Assembly: GCA_029945945.1 (NCBI GenBank)
Contig: JAQSDM010000012.1
Coordinates: forward strand, 1 to 64,000
Direction: 5' to 3'
From: Algoriphagus sp.
Lineage (GTDB): Bacteria; Bacteroidota; Bacteroidia; Cytophagales; Cyclobacteriaceae
DNA length: 64,000 nucleotides
The notes below the pieces were generated by a model. It ran no database searches, was not told the origin of the DNA, and saw nothing but the letters and a program-made list of their open reading frames with translations. Made by a program: the position numbers and the translations under genes. This document shows positions 46,579-54,312 of the stretch, in pieces. Numbering within the stretch: the stretch's first letter is position 1; each line of letters opens with the position of its first letter.

Positions 46579-47388
46579 ATGATCTCATTTCCAAACGCCA
46601 AAATCAACCTAGGACTCCACATCACTTCCAAAAGAAAAGATGGATATCATGAAATCGAAACCTGCATGGTTCCGATTCCTCTCTATGATGCGCTTGAAAT
46701 GATTTTGGATCCGAAGAAAATGACTTGGAATGCCTCCGGATTACCAATTCCCGGAGAACCAAAAGATAATCTGATCCTGAAAGCCTATCAGCTCATCAAG
46801 AAGGATTTTCCGGATATCCCACCCCTGAATATTCATCTTCACAAACATATCCCAATGGGTGCGGGTTTGGGCGGCGGTTCTGCAGACGGAGCTTTTGCTC
46901 TGAAGCTGATGAATAGCCTGTTTGAACTCCATCTCGATGATTTTTTCCTGGAAGAATACGCTGAGCAATTGGGAAGCGATTGCCCGTTTTTTATTGAAAA
47001 CACTCCGAAAATCGCTCGTGGCAGAGGTGAGATCTTGGAACCGATATCGATCGATCTCAAAGGAACCTGGCTCGTCCTGATCAATCCGGGAATTCATGTC
47101 GGTACTAAAGAGGCTTATGCAGGTGTGACTCCGGCAGCACCAAAAGTGAATCTTGCAGAAGTACTTCAGGATAGAAACCGATGGAAAGCTGAATTGGTGA
47201 ACGACTTCGAGCTGAGCATTTTCAAAAACTATCCTGAAATCGCTCTAATCAAGGAAAAAATGTATGCAGCCGGAGCGTTCTATTCTGCTATGTCCGGGTC
47301 AGGATCTTCTGTTTTTGGTCTTTTTGATTATCAGCCAATTGGGCTCGATTTTGAATCCTGTTACTTCCGGTTTGAAAGCCTATTGTAA
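46579..47388 (+). CDS. ispE: 4-diphosphocytidyl-2-C-methyl-D-erythritol kinase IspE
   Basis: A 269-residue GHMP kinase of the methylerythritol phosphate pathway to isoprenoids. The opening FPNAKINLGLHITSKRKDGYHEI, the ATP-binding glycine loop PMGAGLGGGSADGA and the C-terminal MSGSGSSVFGLF motif are diagnostic. I start at ATG 46579 because the track version from 46540 begins upstream of its own promoter box. It is divergent from the BCAA operon and precedes a toxin-antitoxin pair. Length is typical for Bacteroidota IspE. Confidence 0.93.
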   Translation: MISFPNAKINLGLHITSKRKDGYHEIETCMVPIPLYDALEMILDPKKMTWNASGLPIPGEPKDNLILKAYQLIKKDFPDIPPLNIHLHKHIPMGAGLGGGSADGAFALKLMNSLFELHLDDFFLEEYAEQLGSDCPFFIENTPKIARGRGEILEPISIDLKGTWLVLINPGIHVGTKEAYAGVTPAAPKVNLAEVLQDRNRWKAELVNDFELSIFKNYPEIALIKEKMYAAGAFYSAMSGSGSSVFGLFDYQPIGLDFESCYFRFESLL

Positions 47389-47402
47389 TTAGACAAACAT
47401 TT

Positions 47403-47429
47403 TTTATATTTACGTTTCATAAATATAAA
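47403..47429 (+). promoter_or_regulatory. Palindromic operator of the toxin-antitoxin operon
   Basis: TTTATATTTA and TAAATATAAA form a perfect 10-bp inverted repeat with a 7-base spacer, ending 4 bases before the antitoxin ATG. The left arm contains TATATTTA, close to the -7 consensus. Ribbon-helix-helix antitoxins bind such sites to repress their own operon. Confidence 0.6.
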
Positions 47430-47433
47430 TGAC

Positions 47434-47676
47434 ATGGCTACTTTCACAAGTACACTTCCTGATGACCTACTAAAGCGGCTCGCTGATTACGCCAAAAAGC
47501 TTTCACTTCCCAAAAACAAGCTGATGGAAAACGCACTAATTCTCTATCTGGAACATCTGAAAAGGGCAGAATATGTAAAATCCTATCGCACAGCTTCAGA
47601 AGACAAAGACATCCTACTAGTGGCTGAAGAAGGGATGGGTGACTACCTAAAGCAAATCGAAGATGAGGCAAGGTGA
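47434..47676 (+). CDS. Ribbon-helix-helix antitoxin
   Basis: An 80-residue protein with an N-terminal ribbon-helix-helix DNA-binding domain: a short strand (MATFTSTLP) followed by the helices DDLLKRLADYAKKL and SLPKNKLMENALILYLEHLK. The acidic C-terminal part (SEDKDILLVAEEGMGDYLKQIEDEAR) would wrap and neutralise the toxin. Its stop overlaps the toxin start by 14 bp, the usual coupling of type II systems. A palindrome just upstream is the likely self-binding site. It is a clear antitoxin by context; the precise subfamily is not certain. Confidence 0.82.
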   Translation: MATFTSTLPDDLLKRLADYAKKLSLPKNKLMENALILYLEHLKRAEYVKSYRTASEDKDILLVAEEGMGDYLKQIEDEAR

Positions 47677-47995
47677 AATCTGGATGTCTGACCTGAATCC
47701 AAGTATCGGTTCTGAACAAGCTGGAAGGAGACCTGTGGTGATCTTGAGTGGGAATCTGATGAACCGATTTCTTCAAGTGGTCATCACTGCTCCTCTGACT
47801 TCAAAAATCAAAAACTACCAAGGGAATCCAATTTTACATCCAAATCAAATAAATGGACTAAAAATCCAATCAGAAATCCTTGTCTTCCATATCCGGTCTA
47901 TTTCAAAAGATAGGCTTATAGAGAAAATTGGAGAAATTCAGAAATCTGAACTCAAGCAGGCCTTGGAAACGCTTAAAGATCTAACTAATCTTTAA
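47663..47995 (+). CDS. MazF/PemK-type endoribonuclease toxin
   Basis: A 110-residue toxin of the MazF/PemK/CcdB fold that cleaves mRNA at short sequences. Typical features are the start MRQGEIWMSDLNPSIGSEQAGRRPVVILS (loop with Gly-Ser-Glu-Gln and Arg-Arg-Pro), a central strand VVITAPLTSK and the later QSEILVFHIRSISKDRL, whose Arg-Ser is part of the active-site region. Overlap with the upstream antitoxin shows a coupled type II module. It ends 2 bases from the convergent transporter gene. Confidence 0.87.
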   Translation: MRQGEIWMSDLNPSIGSEQAGRRPVVILSGNLMNRFLQVVITAPLTSKIKNYQGNPILHPNQINGLKIQSEILVFHIRSISKDRLIEKIGEIQKSELKQALETLKDLTNL

Positions 47996-47997
47996 AA

Positions 47998-48909
47998 TCA
48001 ACCCAGCGTACGAACGGATTTTCGTCTCTTATTCCAGTAATTCATCACCGGATAGGACAAAACTGAAACCAGAATGATGGCTGTTCCCAGATAGAATTGA
48101 GGAGTCATTTTTTCGCTTTCTCCAAAAATCAAAACCGCCAAAATGATCCCGTAAACGGGTTCCAAGTTGATCGTAAGATTTACTGTAAAAACGCTCAATC
48201 TCTTCATCAACTCCACTGAAACAGAAAAGGCATAAACGGTACAAATCCCGCCCAAAAGGAAAAGCCAAAACCAGTCATTTCCAATCCAGGACCATTGTAT
48301 TCCTGCTCCGTCAGTCATGAATTGGGAATAGATGGGCATAAACAAGAATGAAAATAAACAAGCGCCTGCCATTTCATAAAAGGTGATTTGATAAGGATTA
48401 TGACGCTGGGTCAAGCGGCCATTTATCGTTGAAAAAATCGCTGAAAGCAGCGCAGAAACCAACGCCATGCTGAGCCCAAGCCAATATCCCGTTTCAAAAC
48501 TGAAAATCACCACAAGGCCAGAAATTACCATCAAACCCAGCCCAACTTCATACCATTTGACTTTGGTTCGGTTGATAATGGGCTCTACGAAAGAAGTCCA
48601 AAGTGAAGTAGTCGCCATTCCAGCCAGGCAAACAGAAGCCGTGGAAACTCGGGCTGACCAGAAAAACAGAATCCAATGCAATGCAATTACAAAACCGGTA
48701 GCAACTACTTTGATCATTGCCGGGGCAGGAATGAGAATGCTTTCCTTTTTTATCATAAACAAAAAGGCTACTCCGATCGAAGCAATCAGCGTCCTATAAA
48801 AGACTAACTCCAAGGCCGGTAAACTTATCAACAATCCGAGAATTGCAGTAAAACCCCAGATCAGAACGATGAAATGGAGCATCAGATAATCTTTCAGCGT
48901 GGCATTCAT
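47998..48909 (-). CDS. EamA/DMT superfamily transporter
   Basis: A 303-residue inner-membrane protein with about ten hydrophobic helices arranged as two EamA repeats (each about 140 residues; the second starts near GLSMALVSALLSAIFSTING). The first repeat opens HFIVLIWGFTAILG, a typical DMT signature. Members export amino acids, purines or other metabolites; the cargo is unknown here. Its ATG directly follows the stop of the LptF/LptG-type gene (TAGATG), so it is the third gene of the tgt operon. The tail NKRRKSV is basic and probably cytoplasmic. Confidence 0.87.
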   Translation of the reverse strand: MNATLKDYLMLHFIVLIWGFTAILGLLISLPALELVFYRTLIASIGVAFLFMIKKESILIPAPAMIKVVATGFVIALHWILFFWSARVSTASVCLAGMATTSLWTSFVEPIINRTKVKWYEVGLGLMVISGLVVIFSFETGYWLGLSMALVSALLSAIFSTINGRLTQRHNPYQITFYEMAGACLFSFLFMPIYSQFMTDGAGIQWSWIGNDWFWLFLLGGICTVYAFSVSVELMKRLSVFTVNLTINLEPVYGIILAVLIFGESEKMTPQFYLGTAIILVSVLSYPVMNYWNKRRKSVRTLG

Positions 48910-49983
48910 CTACCGGGGGACGGTTTTATAAAGCACTAAACCTGTCAATGCAAAAATCAAATTCGGAATCCAGACTGCAAAAATCGGGTACTCTGTCCCG
49001 TTTTCAGCGAATGTCCTGGAAAGGATAAACATGATGATGTATACAAACGCTAAGAGAAAACCCATTGCAATCTGAAATCCGGATCCGCCTCGGGTTTTTC
49101 TTGCAGACATGATCACTCCAATGAATGTCAGGATAATCGCGGCGAATGGAGACATAAAACGCACATACCGCTCAATCTTATAGAAACTGACATTGTCTGC
49201 TCCACGATCTTCCAAAATCCTGATTTGTCTGCTCAATTCAGGTAATTTGAGGGTCTCATGATGGTTAGTTGGCAGATCAAAATCCTCCGGTTTTATAGAC
49301 AAAACCGTATCCAGATTTTCTCCTACGGTATACGTTTCATCTCTTTCGTTAATTTCTCTCAACCTCCAGTTTTCAAGCCTCCAGACATTTTTTGCGGTGT
49401 CCCACTGGATTCTATCTGATGAAAGTTTGGCTAAAAGAACGCCATCCCTGATGGTCTCCAATGTGAAATTGTATCCTGTATTCCCTGTTTTATAAAATCT
49501 GGTCAGGTATGCGTAAGATTCCGGCCCTACTTTGATATGGATATTAGGTTCAGTAGATGCCGTGCCCTTGTCAAGGTAAGTCATGCGAAATTCTGTCACA
49601 CCTGCAGTAGCCATCGGAAGTACCCAGCCATTCAGCAGGAAACTTGCACCGCCAATCATAGAGGCAGCAAATAAAAAAGGTCTCAACAACCTCATGAAAC
49701 TTACCCCGCTGCTCAAAATCGCAACAATCTCCGTCCTTCCAGCCATTTTGGAAGTAATGAAAATGACAGAAATGAATACTGTGATCGGGGTTAGGAGATT
49801 ATTAAGATAGAGCCCGTAGTTTCCCATGTATCGCAGGATCTCACCTGCAGGGACTTTATTTCGGATGTAAGCATCATTCTTCTCGGTAAAATCCAAAACC
49901 AATACAACAAGAATCAGCATCACTACCACGAAAAAGTAGGTCTTCAGAAAATCCTTGATGATCAGTTTGTCGAGAATCTTCAT
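48910..49983 (-). CDS. LptF/LptG family lipopolysaccharide-export permease
   Basis: A 357-residue permease of the YjgP/YjgQ family, which extracts lipopolysaccharide from the inner membrane together with LptB and LptC. It has an N-terminal set of membrane helices (KDFLKTYFFVVVMLILVVLVLDF, LTPITVFISVIFITSKM), a periplasmic beta-jellyroll (about residues 140-260) and C-terminal helices. I place the start at ATG 49983, 2 bases after the tgt stop; the track's extension to 50079 overlaps tgt. Whether it is the F or the G subunit cannot be settled from one sequence, so I give no symbol. It is the second gene of a tgt-lpt-eamA operon. Confidence 0.85.
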   Translation of the reverse strand: MKILDKLIIKDFLKTYFFVVVMLILVVLVLDFTEKNDAYIRNKVPAGEILRYMGNYGLYLNNLLTPITVFISVIFITSKMAGRTEIVAILSSGVSFMRLLRPFLFAASMIGGASFLLNGWVLPMATAGVTEFRMTYLDKGTASTEPNIHIKVGPESYAYLTRFYKTGNTGYNFTLETIRDGVLLAKLSSDRIQWDTAKNVWRLENWRLREINERDETYTVGENLDTVLSIKPEDFDLPTNHHETLKLPELSRQIRILEDRGADNVSFYKIERYVRFMSPFAAIILTFIGVIMSARKTRGGSGFQIAMGFLLAFVYIIMFILSRTFAENGTEYPIFAVWIPNLIFALTGLVLYKTVPR

Positions 49984-49985
49984 AC

Positions 49986-51116
49986 TTAAAGTCTGGTGCT
50001 CACTTTCTTTACCATTTGGTCTTTCCAAACGGCAAAATCCCCCGCAAGGATATGTTCTCGGGCTTGCTTTACCAGCCAAAGATAAAAAGTCAGATTGTGG
50101 ATACTGGCAATCTGCGCGGCCAAAATTTCCTTACTCACTGTGAGATGCCTCAGATAAGCCTTTGAATAAAAAGTGCTTGCATAACCTCCGATCGCGGGAT
50201 CAATTCCGGTGAAATCATCCTTCCATTTCTCATTTCGAATATTGATGATTCCTTCTGAGGTAAAAAGCATTCCGTTTCTGGCATTCCGGGTAGGCATTAC
50301 GCAATCAAACATGTCCACTCCCAAAGCGATGCATTCCAGGATATTCGCAGGAGTCCCCACTCCCATCAGGTAGCGCGGCTTGTCAGTTGGCAAAATATCG
50401 GTAACCAACTCGGTCATTTCGTACATCATTTCCGCAGGCTCACCTACGGAAAGTCCGCCGATGGCATTTCCTTCCCTTTCACAGGAAGCTATGAATTCCG
50501 CAGACTGGACCCGAAGATCTTTGTAAACAGAACCCTGCACAATTGGAAAAAGTGTCTGGCTGTAGCCATATTTTCCTTCCGTGGAATCAAATCGATCAAT
50601 GCATCTTTTCAGCCATCGATGAGTCATTTCCATCGAATTGCGCGCATAAGAATACTCGCAAGGATAAGGAGTGCACTCATCAAATGCCATAATGATGTCA
50701 GCTCCGATAGTCCGCTGAATATCCATCACATTTTCTGGAGTGAAATGATGTTTGGATCCATCAATATGGGATTTGAACATCACGCCGTCTTCTTTGATTT
50801 TCCGGGTACCGGACATGGAGAAAACCTGATATCCACCGCTATCAGTCAGGATTGGCTTTGACCAACCATTGAATTTATGAAGGCCTCCCGCCCTTTCCAG
50901 AATATCAAGCCCCGGTCTCAAATAGAGATGGTAGGTATTACCCAAAATAATTTCTGCTTTGATATCCTGATCCAGTTCGCGCTGGTGAACAGCCTTTACG
51001 CTTCCGGCAGTACCAACCGGCATAAAAATCGGCGTTTGGATCTCACCGTGCTCAGTTTTGACTACGCCAGCTCTCGCTTTGGTTTGAGAATCGGTATGTG
51101 CTAAAGTAAACTTCAT
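49986..51116 (-). CDS. tgt: Queuine/preQ1 tRNA-guanine transglycosylase Tgt, zinc cysteines absent
   Basis: A 376-residue enzyme that exchanges guanine-34 of certain tRNAs for preQ1 in queuosine synthesis. The catalytic region TPIFMPVGTAGSVK, the nucleophile motif LTDSGGYQVFS, MAFDECTPYPCEY and GGLSVGEPAEMMYE are intact, and CVMPTRNARNG follows. However, the usual Cys-x-Cys-x2-Cys zinc motif after the DP dipeptide reads DPAIGGYAS: Ile309, Gly311 and Ser314 replace the three cysteines, while the histidine in SIHNL is kept. So the structural zinc site seems lost or replaced. It heads an operon with lptF/G-type and eamA genes, read from the TATTTTTG promoter at 51170. Confidence 0.92.
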   Translation of the reverse strand: MKFTLAHTDSQTKARAGVVKTEHGEIQTPIFMPVGTAGSVKAVHQRELDQDIKAEIILGNTYHLYLRPGLDILERAGGLHKFNGWSKPILTDSGGYQVFSMSGTRKIKEDGVMFKSHIDGSKHHFTPENVMDIQRTIGADIIMAFDECTPYPCEYSYARNSMEMTHRWLKRCIDRFDSTEGKYGYSQTLFPIVQGSVYKDLRVQSAEFIASCEREGNAIGGLSVGEPAEMMYEMTELVTDILPTDKPRYLMGVGTPANILECIALGVDMFDCVMPTRNARNGMLFTSEGIINIRNEKWKDDFTGIDPAIGGYASTFYSKAYLRHLTVSKEILAAQIASIHNLTFYLWLVKQAREHILAGDFAVWKDQMVKKVSTRL

Positions 51117-51169
51117 GTCTTGCTTTCTGATTCTGAAAGGACCATCACCAGATTGCCTGATTCAGCCTG

Positions 51170-51221
51170 CAAAAATATACGCTTATTCTTAAATGACTTG
51201 CTGAATTTGATTTTATATTTG
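51170..51221. promoter_or_regulatory. Divergent promoter boxes for tgt and the GT2 gene
   Basis: TATTTTTG (51177-51170, minus) precedes tgt by 53 bases and TATATTTG (51214-51221, plus) precedes the glycosyltransferase gene by 17 bases. Both match TAnnTTTG, so two back-to-back promoters lie 36 bp apart. No obvious operator is seen between them. Confidence 0.6.
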
Positions 51222-51238
51222 CCCAGCAAAATTGACCT

Positions 51239-52378
51239 ATGGGCCTATTTTTACTTTGGTTTTTCTTCGGAATCGGTTTAGTAATTCAGATCGTTTATCT
51301 CTTATTTATTTTTGGCCGCGTAGCTTTTAACGCCTCCAAAAACCACACTTCGACCGGCTCCCAAAAGGAGGAAGGAGTGACAGTCCTTGTGGCTGCTCAC
51401 AACGAATTCACGAATCTTAAGACACTCATCCCTAAGCTCTTCGAGCAAAATTACTCCAATTTCGAGGTGATGATTGTGAACGATCGCTCTACCGATAGGA
51501 CTAAGAGATTGCTCGAAGAAATGATGGAGATTTATCCTCGCCTTCGGTCAGTTACCATCAAGTATACACCGGGTCATGTCACTCCGAAAAAGTTCGCATT
51601 GACCCTTGGAATCAAGGTCACCAAAAATGATGTGATTTTGCTTACTGATGCAGATTGCATTCCCCAATCCGACAATTGGATCAAAAAAATGACTGCCCCA
51701 GTACGTGAAAAAGGAAAAACTTTTTCTCTTGGTTTCTCGGGATATGAAAAGAAACCCGGATTTTTAAACAGTTGGATTCAATTTGAAACCTTACTGACTG
51801 CCCTTTTTTACATGTCCTTTGGGCTTTGGAAAAAGCCTTTCATGGGTATTGGAAGGAATCTCTGCTATCGAAAAAACTTCTTTATGGAAGTGAAAGCCTT
51901 CAAGGGATTTTGGCATGTGGAAGGAGGAGATGATGATCTTTTCGTGAATCAATACGCTACCGGAAAGAATACAGCAATTGTAATTGATCCGGAAGCGAAT
52001 ACGCTATCGCAACCCAAAACCACCAAGTCAGAATACTTTGTCCAAAAGAAAAGGCACCTCCATGCAGGCAAATATTACCGGGGTGAGGACAAACAAAAAA
52101 TTGGTTTTTATTCCCTTTCTCATGCATTATTCTGGTTGGGAGGGATAGGTTTGCTTATTTATTTCGGATTAGATCAAAGTTGGGAACAATTTTTAATCGT
52201 TTTGGGTATTATTCTTTTGAGATCGATTCTAATGCTTAGCGTTTTCAGTTCGGCAAGTAAGAAGATCCAAGGAATCAATGCTCCAATCAATACCTGGGTA
52301 CATGACTTAGTTTATTTAGGTTATTTTTGGGTATTGGGCTCTATTTCTCAGCAGGCAAAAGACATCAAATGGAAATAA
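51239..52378 (+). CDS. Family 2 glycosyltransferase, membrane-bound
   Basis: A 379-residue GT-A enzyme with an N-terminal membrane helix (LFLLWFFFGIGLVIQIVYLLFIFG), a GT2 domain (VTVLVAAHNEFTNLKTLIP, FEVMIVNDRSTDRT, LLTDADCIPQ carrying the D-x-D metal site) and C-terminal helices (about residues 290-370, ALFWLGGIGLLIYF and beyond). It has the WHVEGGDDDLFVNQ block typical of the Ala/processive subgroup. It probably adds a sugar to a lipid-linked acceptor. It is translationally tied to the downstream sigma factor gene: their ends overlap by 10 bp. Confidence 0.88.
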   Translation: MGLFLLWFFFGIGLVIQIVYLLFIFGRVAFNASKNHTSTGSQKEEGVTVLVAAHNEFTNLKTLIPKLFEQNYSNFEVMIVNDRSTDRTKRLLEEMMEIYPRLRSVTIKYTPGHVTPKKFALTLGIKVTKNDVILLTDADCIPQSDNWIKKMTAPVREKGKTFSLGFSGYEKKPGFLNSWIQFETLLTALFYMSFGLWKKPFMGIGRNLCYRKNFFMEVKAFKGFWHVEGGDDDLFVNQYATGKNTAIVIDPEANTLSQPKTTKSEYFVQKKRHLHAGKYYRGEDKQKIGFYSLSHALFWLGGIGLLIYFGLDQSWEQFLIVLGIILLRSILMLSVFSSASKKIQGINAPINTWVHDLVYLGYFWVLGSISQQAKDIKWK

Positions 52379-52980
52379 ACGAACGTGGTTTTTCAAACAA
52401 GGCTCTTGAAGACTTTGACCTGATCGATAAGGCAGTTCAGGGAAAAGATCAGCAAGCCTATGCTACCTTGATGAAAAGGTATAAAAAGGCCGTTTATTTC
52501 ATGATTTTGAAGATGATCCGGGATGCAGACGATGCTGAGGATCTTACGATGGAGGCTTTTGCCAAAGCTTTCAAGAACCTCGAGCGGTTCAAAAAGGATT
52601 ATACTTTCAGTACCTGGCTTTTCCGCATTGCCACTAACAACGCGATTGATTTTATCAGAAAGAAAAAACTCAAGACCATGAGTTTGAATAATACGCTATC
52701 GGATGATAGCGGAAATGCCGTGACGATTGACATCGAAGACGATGACAACAATCCGCAGGATGTCTATATCCGAACTCAGCGGATTGAGATGGTGAGAATC
52801 TTTGTCGATAAGCTTCCTGCCAAATATCGAAAACTTGTTCAACTGCGCTATTTCGATGAATTGTCTTATGAAGAAATTGCAGTTGAACTGGACAAACCAC
52901 TTGGTACAGTAAAAGCTCAGCTGCACCGATCCCGTGAATTGCTGTTTGAGATAGCATCCGGAAAAGAAAAACACATCTGA
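52369..52980 (+). CDS. ECF-type RNA polymerase sigma factor
   Basis: A 203-residue sigma-70 family protein with regions 2 and 4 only. Region 2 includes KKAVYFMILKMIRDADDAEDLTMEAFAKAFKNL and TFSTWLFRIATNNAIDFIRKKK (core binding and -10 recognition); region 4 is ELSYEEIAVELDKPLGTVKAQLHRSRELL, a helix-turn-helix. No region 1.1 or 3 is present. I start at ATG 52369, which overlaps the glycosyltransferase stop, since the track's TTG start lies inside that gene. No anti-sigma factor lies next to it: the neighbour is rsmG, whose ATG overlaps this stop by 1 bp. Its regulon is unknown. Confidence 0.9.
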   Translation: MEINERGFSNKALEDFDLIDKAVQGKDQQAYATLMKRYKKAVYFMILKMIRDADDAEDLTMEAFAKAFKNLERFKKDYTFSTWLFRIATNNAIDFIRKKKLKTMSLNNTLSDDSGNAVTIDIEDDDNNPQDVYIRTQRIEMVRIFVDKLPAKYRKLVQLRYFDELSYEEIAVELDKPLGTVKAQLHRSRELLFEIASGKEKHI

Positions 52981-53624
52981 TGAATCCCGGTACCGAACTT
53001 ATTAAATCCTATTTTCCTGGCCTTTCTGACCTTCAGATAGAGCAATTTTCACGTCTTCAGGAACTCTATGAAGACTGGAACTCCAAGATCAACGTGATCA
53101 GCCGGAAGGACATGGGTGAGTTCTACGTACATCATGTACTTCATTCTCTTGCCATTGCCAAAGTGATGGAATTTTCACCGGGCACAAAAGTTCTCGATAT
53201 AGGGACCGGAGGCGGTTTTCCGGGAATTCCTCTAGCTATTCTCTTTCCAGATACTCAATTCCATTTGGTTGATTCGATCGGAAAAAAGATAAATGTGGTG
53301 AAAGACGTGGTGAAGCAACTTAAACTTGCAAACGTCGAAGCTCAACAGGCAAGAGCCGAAGAATTGGTGAGGAAATATGATTTTGTGATCAGCCGGGCTG
53401 TGACCCGAATGGCGAATTTTTATCCGTGGGTGAAAAACAAGATTCGCAAGGAAGATTTCAATGAGTTCCAAAATGGAATCCTCTATTTGAAAGGCGGCGA
53501 AGTCGATGAGGAAATGGAGGAATTGGACAAGTCCTACGTCGTCTATCACCTGGACGACTACTTCAAGGAAGATTTTTTCAAAACCAAAAAAGTCATTTAT
53601 ATCCCTTGGGAGGATAAGAGGTAA
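52980..53624 (+). CDS. rsmG: 16S rRNA m7G527 methyltransferase RsmG
   Basis: A 214-residue S-adenosylmethionine-dependent methyltransferase that modifies guanine 527 of 16S rRNA, the target of streptomycin-resistance mutations in other bacteria. The opening LYEDWNSKINVISRKDMGEFYVHHVLHS and the SAM loop VLDIGTGGGFPGIPLAI are diagnostic; FVISRAVTRM is the next motif. Length is normal. It overlaps the sigma factor gene as TGATG and ends the GT2-sigma-rsmG operon. No gene follows for about 690 bp. Confidence 0.93.
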   Translation: MNPGTELIKSYFPGLSDLQIEQFSRLQELYEDWNSKINVISRKDMGEFYVHHVLHSLAIAKVMEFSPGTKVLDIGTGGGFPGIPLAILFPDTQFHLVDSIGKKINVVKDVVKQLKLANVEAQQARAEELVRKYDFVISRAVTRMANFYPWVKNKIRKEDFNEFQNGILYLKGGEVDEEMEELDKSYVVYHLDDYFKEDFFKTKKVIYIPWEDKR

Positions 53625-54312
53625 AAATTTATTTTTTTTTTATTTCCGTAGCATAAAAAAACATATAGTAAATGAATGGGTCAGTACTTTGCCCAATCGA
53701 TATTCTAGGTTTTTATGAGTTTATATTTATTGCACCGATTGTCATTTTTGAGGCGAAGATATTTACCGGTATTCCTTTTGTCAATTTTGGACGAAAATGA
53801 TTTTTCCAAAATTTACTTATCACAAAGAAGTATTTATCACTTTTAAACTCAGAATTATTCCCACAGCTCCCCCACCCCATATACCTAAATAACATTTTTT
53901 AACAAATTAGTCAGTCACTTTTAGTGAATTAATTACTATCCTTATAGTATTAAAAATGCTCATCAATAAAATGATTAGGTGATTGCCGATTTTTTTTATT
54001 GAAAGGCAATACTTAATTGAAAGAATTTTTGATTTGTTTAAGAACAGCATCAAACGAAGAAGAGAGAAGTGAAAGACATCTTTCTCCAGAAATTGGGGCT
54101 CAAGGGTTATATATAATTAAGGTCAACTAAGGGAGGCCAAAGTAAAGTGCGCTCATTTTCAACTTAAATGGATTCATAGACTGTCCATTCAATCCTGAGC
54201 ATGTCATCTTGCACAAAGAATTCTACTTGCAAAGATGAACTGGTAGTGATTATGGAGTGGAATATAGTTTTAGTCATAGATATTATAGTTAAAAATATAA
54301 CACTGAAAAAAA
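53625..54312. other. 688-bp AT-rich intergenic region without a recognised gene
   Basis: After a poly-T tract past rsmG, the region is AT-rich. A small inverted pair ATTGCC/GGCAAT at about 53981-54010 has a long loop. Only a 61-codon minus-strand ORF spans its right end and I could not tie it to a family. The TonB-type gene downstream lacks a clear -7 box (TAGTTTTA near 54267 is closest). Confidence 0.5.
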
